A stretch of DNA of 58,173 nucleotides from a virus (IMGVR_UViG_3300036853_000164:1-58173), one strand, 5' to 3'. Positions 48,218-56,795 are shown, counted from the stretch's first letter. Numbers and translations: made by a program. Notes: generated by a model from the letters alone, not told the origin.

Positions 48218-48564
48218 GGTACATTTAGGTATATTTAGGTAACAATCCGTCGCAATTGACGGCGGCCATGGAATTTGATTGTCTGTAGGGCAGCCGAGGA
48301 TAATGGTTGCGCCAACCGGGCAACTGACATCGGCTGCGGCCTCGACCACGGCCGGATCGGGTTGGGAAAAATTCTTGGCCCGGTAGGCTTGTCTCCAAAA
48401 TTTTCAGAAATGCGTGACGCGACGCGGCGCTGAAATACTGTGCCGGGAATGCTCGCGCATGTCTCGCCGGCGCGCGCGGATGTACCGCCGCCGGCAGCCT
48501 CAAACTTCAGTCGTCCGAGTGCCCGATACCCCCCGTTGTCATGCGCTATCGGGAGGCAGTTTTA
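48218..48564. other. Intergenic region before the integrase
   Basis: About 345 bases with no convincing gene. It begins with tandem (A/T)ATTTAGGTA repeats (48221-48242). Near the integrase start a 7-bp stem (CCCGATA 48522-48528 / TATCGGG 48547-48553) includes part of the Shine-Dalgarno GGGAGG, which could reduce integrase translation. A promoter is likely but not identifiable. Confidence 0.4.
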
Positions 48565-49509
48565 ATGCCCGACAACCTCCCGATCATCCATACCTCAGAG
48601 CTATCGCAAGCCACTGACGCAGCAAGGGAATTTCTCCAATCTTCGCGCGCAGACAACACGTTGCGCGCCTATCGCGCGGCCTGGGCGGACTTCGAATCAT
48701 TTTGCCGACGCTCTGGCCTTCAGTCCCTGCCCGCCGAGCCGCAAACAGTGGCGTTTTACCTCGCTTCCTTGCCAGGTCGCGGCCTCAAGGCCTCGACCAT
48801 CAAGTTGCGCCGCTCGGCGATCATGTACGCCCACCGGCCGACGGGGCAGAACCCGGTCGACCATCCCGGCGTCGCCCAAGTCCTTGATGGTATCCGGCGG
48901 ACGCTGGCTACGGCGCCGACCAAAAAGACCGCGCTCACCGTCCAGGTGCTCGAGCGAGTGCTGCGTAAGATCCCGGATGACCTCGCCGGCGTCCGCGATC
49001 GCGCCCTGCTCCTCGTGGGATTTGCGGCCGCGCTTCGGCGCTCCGAGCTCGCCGCCCTCGATGTCACCGACATCCAACGCCACCCGAAGGGGTTGGTGGT
49101 AAAAATCCGCCGGTCGAAAACCGATCAGCACGGCGAGGGTATGGTGAAGGTCATCCCGCGGGGCAAGCGCCTCCACGTCATCGAGGCGCTCGACGCCTGG
49201 ATTGCTGCCGGCAAGATCACGCACGGGCCCTTGTTTCGGTTAGCGCGCGGGATCACGGTCGGATCGAGCAGGATCACCGACGGCCAGATCGCCCGCGTGA
49301 TCAAGTGCCGTCTGCGCAGGGCGGGGTTCGACGCCCGCACCTATTCGGGCCATTCGCTGCGGTCCGGATTCATCACATCGGCAGCGGAAGCGGGCGCATC
49401 GCTCCAATCCATCGCTGATGTGGCCGGCCATGAGAAGTTGGACACCACGCGCGGATATGTGCAGGTGGCGGACGCTTTCCAGGATCATGCGGGGCGGAAG
49501 TTCCTCTAG
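48565..49509 (+). CDS. int: Tyrosine integrase (XerC/D-like), 314 aa
   Basis: N-terminal SAM-like binding domain (AAREFLQSSRADNTLRAYRAAWADFESFC) and catalytic domain. All catalytic residues are present: Arg in ALRRSELAALD, Lys in IRRSKTDQ, H-x-x-R in YSGHSLRSGF, His in AGHEKLDTT and Tyr in TRGYVQ. The ATG 48565 has GGGAGG upstream. The gene lies directly beside the tRNA-like attP core, so this is the integrase that inserts the phage into the host tRNA gene. Confidence 0.9.
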   Translation: MPDNLPIIHTSELSQATDAAREFLQSSRADNTLRAYRAAWADFESFCRRSGLQSLPAEPQTVAFYLASLPGRGLKASTIKLRRSAIMYAHRPTGQNPVDHPGVAQVLDGIRRTLATAPTKKTALTVQVLERVLRKIPDDLAGVRDRALLLVGFAAALRRSELAALDVTDIQRHPKGLVVKIRRSKTDQHGEGMVKVIPRGKRLHVIEALDAWIAAGKITHGPLFRLARGITVGSSRITDGQIARVIKCRLRRAGFDARTYSGHSLRSGFITSAAEAGASLQSIADVAGHEKLDTTRGYVQVADAFQDHAGRKFL

Positions 49510-49550
49510 AAAGCTTCTGTGATATAAAGCGGTCGGCAGCGCAAGCACCT

Positions 49551-49573
49551 GCAGGTTCGATTCCTGCCACCGG
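49551..49573 (+). other. Putative attP core, tRNA 3 prime end mimic
   Basis: Starting 42 bases after the integrase stop, the sequence forms a perfect tRNA T-arm (GCAGG-TTCGATT-CCTGC, 49551-49567) followed by CACCGG, the 3 prime half of an acceptor stem. No other tRNA parts precede it. Phages that integrate into tRNA genes carry such a segment in attP to rebuild the tRNA. The acceptor end fits tRNAs beginning GCCGGTG, such as some tRNA-Thr, but the exact isotype is uncertain. Confidence 0.75.
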
Positions 49574-49621
49574 TTTGACCGAGGGATTGGTATCCTTGCG
49601 CTGCTACCATTGTGAGGCAGC

Positions 49622-49729
49622 ATGCTTGAGCAGATCGGCACCGTCATCGGCGTTTTTGCCGCCATTACCGTCTTTTGGTTTATCTTTGTTCGGCCGCTTC
49701 CGTGCCCTCACTGCGGGCGACGCCCCTGA
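49622..49729 (+). CDS. Small membrane protein with Cys pair, 35 aa
   Basis: GAGG lies four bases before ATG 49622. One membrane helix (IGTVIGVFAAITVFWFIFV) is followed by RPLPCPHCGRRP, a C-x(2)-C end. Small but consistent. Its position between attP and small terminase is unexplained. Confidence 0.55.
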   Translation: MLEQIGTVIGVFAAITVFWFIFVRPLPCPHCGRRP

Positions 49730-49742
49730 GCATCTTGTGAGC

Positions 49743-49763
49743 GGCCCCGTCGCACTCGGGGCC
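49743..49763. terminator. Hairpin, possible terminator
   Basis: Stem GGCCCCG (49743-49749) and CGGGGCC (49757-49763) with a 7-base loop, followed by TCGTCTC. It resembles the stem of the terminator at 29816-29856 but lacks a T-run, so termination is uncertain. Confidence 0.45.
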
Positions 49764-49922
49764 TCGTCTCAGAGGGTCGTATGGTAGGGGCAACCCCTTC
49801 AATTTGCATCACCTCCTCTCGCTGATCTTTGACGGGTGCGCGCAAATATGATTTTCCTTGCTTACTTGGGCGGCTGGTGCATTGGGCGCCGCACGCCTTC
49901 ACAATACGCAAGGAGGGGCAAC

Positions 49923-50054
49923 ATGCCTCGCGGAATTCCTAATAAGACGAAAACCAAGCTGAAGGCGAAGACAGGCCTGCGCAGCGCGACTGCGGCGAAG
50001 CCGGCCCGCGCCAAGACGATGAAGAAGACGATGACCCGCCGGAAGGCGAAGTAA
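49923..50054 (+). CDS. Small Lys/Thr-rich basic protein, 43 aa
   Basis: Strong AAGGAGGGG precedes ATG 49923. The product is extremely rich in Lys, Thr, Arg and Ala (PNKTKTKLKAKTGLRSATAAKPARAKTMKKTMTRRK), like small histone-like or nucleic-acid-binding proteins. It opens the late arm ahead of the small terminase gene. Confidence 0.6.
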   Translation: MPRGIPNKTKTKLKAKTGLRSATAAKPARAKTMKKTMTRRKAK

Positions 50055-50130
50055 CCGATCGCGCGAGAGCGCGACGAGCGCGGTCCGGCTATATCCCCAC
50101 ACCCCCCACCCTGTCGGCCGCGCTCCCTAT

Positions 50131-50634
50131 TTGACCAAAACCCCCAAGACGAAATCAAAGCCAAAGCGAAAGCCGTGGCGCCCGACGATTTTCACGTCCG
50201 CGCTGGCTGATCGCATTTGCGAGCGCATTGCCGATGGCGAAAGCCTCCGGGCGATCTGCCGCGATGCGAAGATGCCGGGACGGACCGCGGTGCTCGGTTG
50301 GCTGCGCTCGAACCAGGACTTTGCGAGCCAGTACGCGCGCGCGAGAGAGGATCAGGCGGACCACTACGCCGAACAGGTGGTGGATATCGCCGACGCCGCC
50401 ACCATCAAGGGTGAGAAGGTTGCCCGCCTCCGGGTCGATGCCCGCAAGTGGGCGGCCGGCAAGCTCGCCCCCAAGAAATACGGCGACCGCGTCACCGCCG
50501 AGGTCTCCGGCCCCGACGGTGGCCCGATCGAGACCAAGGAACTCTCCGAGCTCGATGCCGTGCGCCGGATCAATTTCCTGCTGCGCAAGGCCGCCAGCGC
50601 GGCCCCCAGCGCCCCTCCGAAGGAGAAGCCATGA
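50131..50634 (+). CDS. Terminase small subunit, 167 aa
   Basis: TTG start at 50131. The N-terminal HTH region (RPTIFTSALADRICERIADGESLRAICRDAKMPGRTAVLGWLRSNQDFASQYARAREDQADHYAEQVVDIAD) is typical of the small terminases of Sf6/P22 type and related phages. WAAGKLAPKKYGDRV is also conserved. It binds the packaging site and recruits the large subunit. Its stop overlaps the next gene (ATGA). Here it is separated from the large subunit by 4 kb of fibre genes. Confidence 0.85.
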   Translation: MTKTPKTKSKPKRKPWRPTIFTSALADRICERIADGESLRAICRDAKMPGRTAVLGWLRSNQDFASQYARAREDQADHYAEQVVDIADAATIKGEKVARLRVDARKWAAGKLAPKKYGDRVTAEVSGPDGGPIETKELSELDAVRRINFLLRKAASAAPSAPPKEKP

Positions 50635-51041
50635 GACTCCGTCCCATCCTGGCAACGGCCCTCCTGTCGCTCTGGGCGGCCCTGGCGCCGGCCCAGGCGC
50701 AGGAGCAGGTCAACGACGTCGTCTGCGGCTCGGCCGTCAACGGCTGCGTGCTGCTGGCCTCGCCTGGGCGGTTCTTCGGCGCCTATGCCGAGTGCACCTC
50801 GGCGTGCTGGTTGATGGTCTTCAACTCGACCACGATCCCCACCAACGGCGCCACGACGGCCGGCAAGGCCTCCGGCAACATGGTCGACTGCATCGACATT
50901 GCGGCCAACGGCAGCCGGTCGGTCAACTACATCTACAACCCGATCGTGTTGAATGTCGGGATCACCATCGCCATCAGCTCGACGGCGTGCGCCACGCTGA
51001 CCTTGAGTGCGGTGGCGTTCATTCACGGGACGGTGCAATGA
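50631..51041 (+). CDS. Exported protein next to fibre genes, 136 aa
   Basis: AAGGAG lies five bases before ATG 50631. A clear Sec signal peptide occupies residues 1-23 (MRLRPILATALLSLWAALAPAQA). The mature part is beta-rich with four or more Cys (VCGSAVNGCVLL, YAECTSACWLM). It resembles small phage fibre-associated proteins, but with a leader for export. First of four genes in this module with such leaders. Confidence 0.7.
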   Translation: MRLRPILATALLSLWAALAPAQAQEQVNDVVCGSAVNGCVLLASPGRFFGAYAECTSACWLMVFNSTTIPTNGATTAGKASGNMVDCIDIAANGSRSVNYIYNPIVLNVGITIAISSTACATLTLSAVAFIHGTVQ

Positions 51042-52117
51042 AAGCCCTCGCGCTCTCGGCTCTTGCGCTCGCGCTGCTTGGTGCGCCGGCCTGTGCGCAG
51101 GTCGTCAGCGGCGGCGGCTCGTCCTCGCTCGTCATCGGCAACCCGGTAGTAGGTGGCGCCAACGGCTGCCTTGCCTATCAGAACGCATCAGGCAATATCG
51201 CCTGCGATGCCTCTGTCACGCGCGACGCAAACGGAAAGATCAACGTCCCGTCAGGACAGGGCTATTACTTTGGCACTGTCGGGCAGGGCATCGCCGGCAT
51301 GAATTCAACGGGCGCGGGCAACCTGTTTTTTCTAACCAATTCCGTAAATGCTGCGCAACTTGTCAACTCTGCCACTAACACCAATGAATGGAAGTGGCAG
51401 GGCAACGCGGTCACGCTGACAAACTTCGCCGCCGCCACGCTTCACATGGGGTCGGTTGACGCGGCGTCTCCGGTTGCTCAGACATTCGGCGTCCAGGGCG
51501 TGTCGACCGGCACAATGGACACGGCAGGGGCCAACTGGACGCATCAGGCATCGCAGAGCACGGGCTCTGGGGCAGGCGGGAGTTTCATCTTCCAGGTTTC
51601 CCCGGCGGGCGGCTCCGGAACGACGAAGAATGCATTTGCTACAGCTCTGACGATTGATTCAACTAAACTCGCCACCTTCGCGGGCAGCATCAGCGCGACG
51701 CTCGCATCTGCGACCGGCACCAACGCCGTTTGTAATACGCCTGGCACGTCGACCGCGTTGACGGTGCAGGTGTGGGCTACGGGTTGCGCGGCAAGTTCCG
51801 CGCGGTTCAAAGATGAGATTGCCGCGCTTGATCGGCAGAAGGCTCTCGAGATGGTGCTGAGGCTGCAACCGGTGTCGTATTTCTATAAGCCTGAATTCAA
51901 CATGGGTGCCGACAAGCACATCGGGTTCACGGCTGAGCAGGTCGCGACAGTCGATCCTTTCCTCGTCACCTTCGAGGACGATGGTGCGACCCCGCACGCA
52001 GTCAAATACAACGAGATGGCCCCGTTGTTCGCCGCAGCAATTCAGCAGTTGAAGGCTGAAATAGATGCGATTAAGGCCGCTAGGCCCGAAGTCGGTTCGA
52101 CGAAGGTAGCCCGGTAA
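51038..52117 (+). CDS. Tail fibre protein with S74 chaperone domain, 359 aa
   Basis: An N-terminal Sec signal peptide (MKALALSALALALLGAPACAQ) is followed by a long beta-rich, Gly/Thr/Ala-rich stalk. The C-terminal 100 residues are a peptidase S74 intramolecular chaperone: SSARFKDEIAALDRQKALEMVLRLQPVSYFY (Ser and Lys at the cleavage site near residue 253), HIGFTAEQVATVDP and AVKYNEMAPLFAAAIQQLK. It trims itself after trimerisation. A signal peptide on a tail fibre is unusual. Confidence 0.85.
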   Translation: MKALALSALALALLGAPACAQVVSGGGSSSLVIGNPVVGGANGCLAYQNASGNIACDASVTRDANGKINVPSGQGYYFGTVGQGIAGMNSTGAGNLFFLTNSVNAAQLVNSATNTNEWKWQGNAVTLTNFAAATLHMGSVDAASPVAQTFGVQGVSTGTMDTAGANWTHQASQSTGSGAGGSFIFQVSPAGGSGTTKNAFATALTIDSTKLATFAGSISATLASATGTNAVCNTPGTSTALTVQVWATGCAASSARFKDEIAALDRQKALEMVLRLQPVSYFYKPEFNMGADKHIGFTAEQVATVDPFLVTFEDDGATPHAVKYNEMAPLFAAAIQQLKAEIDAIKAARPEVGSTKVAR

Positions 52118-52119
52118 CC

Positions 52120-52455
52120 GTGGATTATGTTCTCCCCGTCCCGTGGGCGTCCGCGCATGTCACTGGCGTCAACTCTGTCGGCACCTCGCCGGTGCAGATC
52201 ATCCCAAGCAATTCGTGGCGGCGGGCGATCAAGTTCCATAACCCCGGCACGGTGACCGTGTACTGCTACCCATCCGAAGTCGGGGGATCGCCGTCTCTTT
52301 CTGCTCTTGGCGGCTGCTTCGTGATATTTCCAGGCAGTGAGGTGACTTTCTATGGCGGAGGCTCGGGCGCGGGAGGAGCTGTGACTGGGGCATGGTTCGC
52401 GTTTGCGGCGAGCGGCGGCGGCAATCCGCTGACGGTCATGGAGATGGTGTCCTGA
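52120..52455 (+). CDS. Small beta-rich fibre-associated protein, 111 aa
   Basis: GTG start at 52120, two bases after the fibre stop. The product (PVQIIPSNSWRRAIKFHNPGTVTVYCYP, CFVIFPGSEVTFYGGG) looks like a small beta-sandwich or barrel. It has no signal peptide, in contrast to its neighbours. Its stop is next to the following gene. Confidence 0.65.
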   Translation: MDYVLPVPWASAHVTGVNSVGTSPVQIIPSNSWRRAIKFHNPGTVTVYCYPSEVGGSPSLSALGGCFVIFPGSEVTFYGGGSGAGGAVTGAWFAFAASGGGNPLTVMEMVS

Positions 52456-52457
52456 CG

Positions 52458-54098
52458 TTGCGATCGCTCGCGCTTGCTAGCGCCTTGTGGGTGCTGGTTC
52501 CCGGCGTGGCCGCGGCTCAGAACGAGGTCGGCCCGACCCCTCCATGTGGAGATGTTTCCAATCGATTGGCGACGACGGCATTTGCCCAATGTGCCGGGGG
52601 GGCGATCGTTCTCTACGCCACCAGTTTCTCTGGTGTGACCGCTGGCGAGCAGATATCGGCTTGTGTAGCGGCGCTCCCGGCGAGAGGCGGGATTTGTGAT
52701 GCACGGGGCGTCACGTCCGGAGCCACCATTCCCGCCATCACTCTGGCCAACAGCGGTGCCACGGTGCTCGGCCCTTGCGGGCTGATCACGGTGACCGGCA
52801 CAATCCAAATCTACAACCCAAGCGGAGTCCAGGGATTTCGGTGGCTCGGCTGCGGCGGCACCGTGAACAACACAGGGACGAGTTTTACATGGGCCGGAAA
52901 TGCGATCGATCCGTTGTTTAGAATTCGCGGGGTCAGAGATTCGGAGTTCTCTTACTTTGGGGTGAATTCGAGTATCAACGCCCCGCTGGCTACCGCTATC
53001 AGGCTGGAGACGGCGACCGGTACTACGTCCACCAGGCGAATTTTTCGCGACATCACCATCAACGGGACTAATTCCGCGGTCAACGGCCTGACGCTAGGGA
53101 TGCAATGGTGTACCGGGGACAATTGCGGGGGCGCCGGCGGAGACGCCAACAACGATATTGACTGGGTCGAAAACGCCACAGTCATCAACTACTTCAACAC
53201 CGCATTCTCCATCGAGGGGACACAAGTCAAGACAATTCAATTTGTCAATTCACAGTTTTCCAATGGTCAACGAGGCGTAGCTACAAATCAGGGTGTGATC
53301 CAGGCCGGAAGCTTTCGATGGAAGGGCGGTGGCGGCGGGAGCAACACGGTAGCTGATTTTGATCTCGGTGCTCCCACGGACACGATCGTAATCGAGGGGT
53401 GCAACACCGAGGGGTCCAATCGGCTCCTGAACATAGCAAACGCGACAAGCTCGACATTTCCAATTACCATCCTAGGGTGCAGATGGGCAGCTAACAATCT
53501 GAATGTAGACAACTTCGTGGTCAATTATCGGGATCACGGGCCGCTGAATCTGATTGGAAATAGCATCGAAGCCCCGGCGACTAGCCGGACACCTAAATTC
53601 CAAATCGATAACGGAGGAGGCGTTTCGGCAGGCAACGCGATTGGTAACAGCATCGCGTGGCAGACGAGCATAACGGTGGCGAGTCAGCCTTTTGTGTGCA
53701 CTCCAACACCCTGCTGGAACACGAAGGGCAACATTCTCACCAATAGCAGCAACGTCCCTCAATTCATGCTCTACGACTACAATGCGCCTGGAACTCTGCC
53801 GACCGGCAATACAGGAACATGCTCGACCGGGGTGACGGTTGCAGGGGATGCGAGGCGGGGCACATGGACATCGACAGCCGCCTGCGCCCTGACGACGGGC
53901 ACGATCATCCTGTCGGGCCTGCCTACTCAACCGACCGGCTATCTGTGCAGGATGAGCGATCAAACGACAGCTGGTGTCGTCATTGAGGAAACAGCATCAG
54001 GGACAACCTCCGTGACGTTCACGGTTCGGGCGCTTCCGACAGGAACCATTCAGGTCGCGGCCAATGACGTGCTGCAATATGAATGCTCGGGATACTGA
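52458..54098 (+). CDS. Beta-helix receptor-binding/tail spike protein with signal peptide, 546 aa
   Basis: TTG start at 52458. Residues 1-20 are a Sec signal peptide (LRSLALASALWVLVPGVAAA). The body is a predicted right-handed beta-helix (AGEQISACVAALPARGGICDARG near the start, then repeated IxxxxI/N/G strands such as GFRWLGCGGTVNN, FRIRGVRDSEFSYFGVN, IRLETATGTTS, ITINGTNSAVNGLTL). Such proteins bind or degrade surface polysaccharides. The leader suggests passage through the inner membrane or reuse of a host secreted pectate-lyase-like gene. Confidence 0.75.
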   Translation: MRSLALASALWVLVPGVAAAQNEVGPTPPCGDVSNRLATTAFAQCAGGAIVLYATSFSGVTAGEQISACVAALPARGGICDARGVTSGATIPAITLANSGATVLGPCGLITVTGTIQIYNPSGVQGFRWLGCGGTVNNTGTSFTWAGNAIDPLFRIRGVRDSEFSYFGVNSSINAPLATAIRLETATGTTSTRRIFRDITINGTNSAVNGLTLGMQWCTGDNCGGAGGDANNDIDWVENATVINYFNTAFSIEGTQVKTIQFVNSQFSNGQRGVATNQGVIQAGSFRWKGGGGGSNTVADFDLGAPTDTIVIEGCNTEGSNRLLNIANATSSTFPITILGCRWAANNLNVDNFVVNYRDHGPLNLIGNSIEAPATSRTPKFQIDNGGGVSAGNAIGNSIAWQTSITVASQPFVCTPTPCWNTKGNILTNSSNVPQFMLYDYNAPGTLPTGNTGTCSTGVTVAGDARRGTWTSTAACALTTGTIILSGLPTQPTGYLCRMSDQTTAGVVIEETASGTTSVTFTVRALPTGTIQVAANDVLQYECSGY

Positions 54099-54102
54099 GG
54101 CA

Positions 54103-54342
54103 ATGATACGCATCGCCGCTATTCTGCTCTGCCTTGCCACATCAGCCATCGCCCAACCAATGCCCGCCCTGGACCCAGCCATCCAGCTCGGCGTCTGCCG
54201 CCAGGACCGCTCCCGCTTCTTCCTCGAAAGTGAGCAGGCGCGCTCGTACGTGGAGCAGTATACAGCCGAAATCGCCGACCTGAAAAAGAAGCTCGCCGAG
54301 GCGGAGGCGAAGCTTTCCCTCGCCCCACCATCAAAGGAGTAA
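54103..54342 (+). CDS. Small exported protein with coiled coil, 79 aa
   Basis: ATG 54103 with TGAGG upstream. A signal peptide (IRIAAILLCLATSAIAQ) precedes a short coiled coil (EQARSYVEQYTAEIADLKKKLAEAEAK). It may be anchored in or exported to the periplasm. Follows the beta-helix gene by four bases and is one of four leader-bearing products here. Confidence 0.6.
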   Translation: MIRIAAILLCLATSAIAQPMPALDPAIQLGVCRQDRSRFFLESEQARSYVEQYTAEIADLKKKLAEAEAKLSLAPPSKE

Positions 54343-54346
54343 CCCA

Positions 54347-54706
54347 ATGGCCCTCTCTGATCTGCGCGACAAGGTCCTTCTGTGGATGCACGGGCGCCGG
54401 CTCGGCATCGTCGGCGACGGGCAGAGTAGCGCCGTCCTCGTGCTCGATGGCAAGGCGGTCGGCTCGACGCGCTCCGGTCCGGCCGCAATTTCGCTGCTCG
54501 CGACCAGCGGGTCTGGCGCCGGCGCAGTGACGCTTACCGGGGCGGTTGCGGGCGACAATGTGGCAAAGGTGTACGATCAGAATGCGGCCAACTGGGCCGA
54601 TGTGACCTCGTCATTCGAGGGCACCATCACCGTCGCCAACCAGATTCAGCAAACCGCGTCGACTTCTGGTCATCAGATCATCGTCTATCTGCAGCCGCAG
54701 AGCTAA
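54347..54706 (+). CDS. Hypothetical structural-like protein, 119 aa
   Basis: AAAGGAG before ATG 54347. The product has Gly/Ala/Thr-rich beta stretches (SLLATSGSGAGAVTLTGAVAGDNVAKVYDQ) after an N-terminal WMHGRRLGIVGDG-like part. It ends with HQIIVYLQPQS, a motif typical of small virion proteins. Precedes the large terminase. Confidence 0.65.
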   Translation: MALSDLRDKVLLWMHGRRLGIVGDGQSSAVLVLDGKAVGSTRSGPAAISLLATSGSGAGAVTLTGAVAGDNVAKVYDQNAANWADVTSSFEGTITVANQIQQTASTSGHQIIVYLQPQS

Positions 54707-54781
54707 ACCCTGTCTCTCCTCGACGACCTGCTCGGCCAGGTCCGCACGCCCAGCCCCGAGTTCGAGGCGCTCCTGCGCAAG

Positions 54782-56422
54782 GTGGCGCGGGAGAACCCGG
54801 AGGCCGCACGGGAGGCGGCAGAGGCCGCGTGGTCGGCCAATCCTGGCCCGCAGTCCGACGCCTATCACAGCCTCGCGGACGAGACCTTCTACGGCGGCCA
54901 AGCCGGCGGCGGCAAAACCGATCTCATCATCGGCTTGGCCATCACCGCGCATCGCCGCTCGCTCATCCTGCGCCGCATCAACAAGGATGCGGTCAAGCTG
55001 GTCGAGCGCGCCGAGGAGATCATCGGCCATCGTAACGGCTACAACGGCCAGCTGCAGCGGTGGAAGCTCGGCAAGCGCCTGATCGAGTTCGGCGGCTGCG
55101 AGCAGGAGGGGGACAAGCAGCGCTACAAGGGCGATCCGCATGACCTGATCGCCTTCGACGAGGGCTGTGATTTCCTGGAGGCTCAGTTCAGGTTCATCAT
55201 CGGCTGGAACCGGGCGGCCGACCCCGGCCAGCGCTGCCGGGTGCTGGTGACGTCCAACCCGCCGACCACGGCCGCCGGCCTGTGGGTCATCAAATACTGG
55301 GGCGCATGGCTCGACCCGAACCACCCGAATCCGGCGTTGCCGGGCGAGTTGCGCTGGTACACGACGGTCAACGGCGTCGATACCGAGGTGGACGGGGCCG
55401 GGCCCCATGTGATTGAGGGCGAGCGCGAGCCGGTGATGGCGCGTTCGCGCACCTACATACCGGCGGCACTCTCGGACAACCCCGATCTCGCGGCGACGAA
55501 TTACGGCTCGGTGCTCGCGGCCCTGCCCGACGAGCTCCGCCGCGCCTACCGCGATGGTGACTGGTCCGTCGGCCAGCGCGACGACGATTTTCAGGTAATT
55601 CCCACCGCCTGGATCGAGGCCGCTATGCAGCGGTGGACCGACAAAGTGCCGCGCACCGGAATGACCGCGATGGCGGTCGACGTGGCGCCAGGCGGCGGCG
55701 ACCAGCGGGTGATCTGCTGGCGATACGATGGATGGTACGCGCCGTTCGTGGCGGAACGGGTGGTCGACAAGACGGGCCGGCTCACGGCCTCTGAGGTGGT
55801 CAAGCACCGCCGCAATCATTGCCCTGTCGTGGTCGATCTCGGTGGCGGTTGGGGCGGCGACGCGCTGATCGCCATGAAGGACAACGGCATCGAGGTGGTG
55901 CCGTTCAATGGCGTGCAGGTCTCGCATGGGCGCACGCGAGACGGCAAGATCAAGTTCCGGAACAAGCGAGCCGAGGCAACTTGGAAATTCCGCGAGGCGC
56001 TGGACCCTTCCCAAGAGGGCGGCTCAATCGTGGCGCTGCCGCCCGATACCGAGCTCAAGGCGGACTTGGCCTCGTACCGTTGGGAAAACACCCTCAACGG
56101 CATCCTGATCGAGGACAAGGAGAAGATGCGGGAGCGGCTGGGCCGGTCTCCCGACAAAGGGGATGCCGCGATCATGTGCCTCTCGGAAGGCGCTCGTGCG
56201 GTGGAACGGATGGGCCGCGCCGGCCGCAATGCCATGCCGATCAAGGCGAATATCGGCGGCCGGCAATTGGCGACGGTGAGGCGGTTCGTGGCTATCGCGC
56301 TGGAATGGCTCAGGGGGCCTGCGGCGTGGCGCCGGGTGGAGGTGCTGCTTGCGCGGGATCAGGTCGACGCCGTGCGCCGGGTGAACCTCATGCTGCGGAG
56401 CGCTGGTTATGACGTCTGCTGA
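54782..56422 (+). CDS. Terminase large subunit, 546 aa
   Basis: ATPase with Walker A (GGQAGGGKTD near residue 38), Walker B (LIAFDEGCDF near 122) and a C-terminal nuclease with acidic residues (MAVDVAPGGGDQRVI near 297, VVVDLGGGWGGDALI near 349). It packages DNA through the portal. The frame stays open to 54707 with a plausible N-terminal extension (LSLLDDLLGQVRTPSPEFEALL) that lacks a standard start except CTG at 54710, so the real start may be there. Confidence 0.9.
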   Translation: MARENPEAAREAAEAAWSANPGPQSDAYHSLADETFYGGQAGGGKTDLIIGLAITAHRRSLILRRINKDAVKLVERAEEIIGHRNGYNGQLQRWKLGKRLIEFGGCEQEGDKQRYKGDPHDLIAFDEGCDFLEAQFRFIIGWNRAADPGQRCRVLVTSNPPTTAAGLWVIKYWGAWLDPNHPNPALPGELRWYTTVNGVDTEVDGAGPHVIEGEREPVMARSRTYIPAALSDNPDLAATNYGSVLAALPDELRRAYRDGDWSVGQRDDDFQVIPTAWIEAAMQRWTDKVPRTGMTAMAVDVAPGGGDQRVICWRYDGWYAPFVAERVVDKTGRLTASEVVKHRRNHCPVVVDLGGGWGGDALIAMKDNGIEVVPFNGVQVSHGRTRDGKIKFRNKRAEATWKFREALDPSQEGGSIVALPPDTELKADLASYRWENTLNGILIEDKEKMRERLGRSPDKGDAAIMCLSEGARAVERMGRAGRNAMPIKANIGGRQLATVRRFVAIALEWLRGPAAWRRVEVLLARDQVDAVRRVNLMLRSAGYDVC

Positions 56423-56597
56423 CGACAGGCCGATGCGCTTGAGTGCTCGCGGCGTGGTGGTGGCGCAGCTTGCGACGTTCACCCCCGAGAGGCCGGTGGC
56501 AGACCTTCTGAAGGCGGCTGACGCTTTGCTTCGGGACCTGCAGGCGCATGGATACTTGGCCGATGAAGCGCGACCGCCCCTTCATCCAGGCCGGTGA
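56409..56597 (+). CDS. Hypothetical protein, 62 aa
   Basis: Overlaps the end of the large terminase gene. Arg-rich small helical protein (VADLLKAADALLRDLQAHGYLADE). Its end overlaps the next gene in another frame. Function unknown. Confidence 0.5.
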   Translation: MTSADDRPMRLSARGVVVAQLATFTPERPVADLLKAADALLRDLQAHGYLADEARPPLHPGR

Positions 56598-56793
56598 CCC
56601 GCACCGGCCCTATAGCGAAATCCTGGCCGAGCGCCGCATCACCGATCCCGCGGCCGTCGTCCGGGGCCAAATCGCCTTGCTCGAAGCTGAGGCCACAGCG
56701 CACGCCGACCCCGCCGAGCGCAAGCGCCTGCAATGCGAGGCGGAGGAGTTGCGTTGCCAGCTCGAGCACCGGCCGCCTCCGAGGGAGTTCTGA
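56548..56793 (+). CDS. Hypothetical protein, 81 aa
   Basis: Start at ATG 56548 (or ATG 56563). It contains YSEILAERRITDPAAVVRGQIALLEAEATAHADPAERKRLQCEAEELRCQLEHR, a coiled-coil-like helix. Such small helical proteins lie after terminases in several podoviruses. Function unknown. Confidence 0.6.
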   Translation: MDTWPMKRDRPFIQAGDPHRPYSEILAERRITDPAAVVRGQIALLEAEATAHADPAERKRLQCEAEELRCQLEHRPPPREF

Positions 56794-56795
56794 CG

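Noticed and set aside
49510-49600. Complete tRNA gene next to the integrase
   Set aside because: Only the T-arm and acceptor half are present; no D-arm or anticodon arm can be folded upstream, so it is attP rather than a tRNA gene.
50228-52117. 629-codon frame reading from the small terminase region into the S74 fibre
   Set aside because: Only the part from 51038 is a real gene, with its own signal peptide and ATGA start; the upstream part is a shadow of the terminase and following gene.
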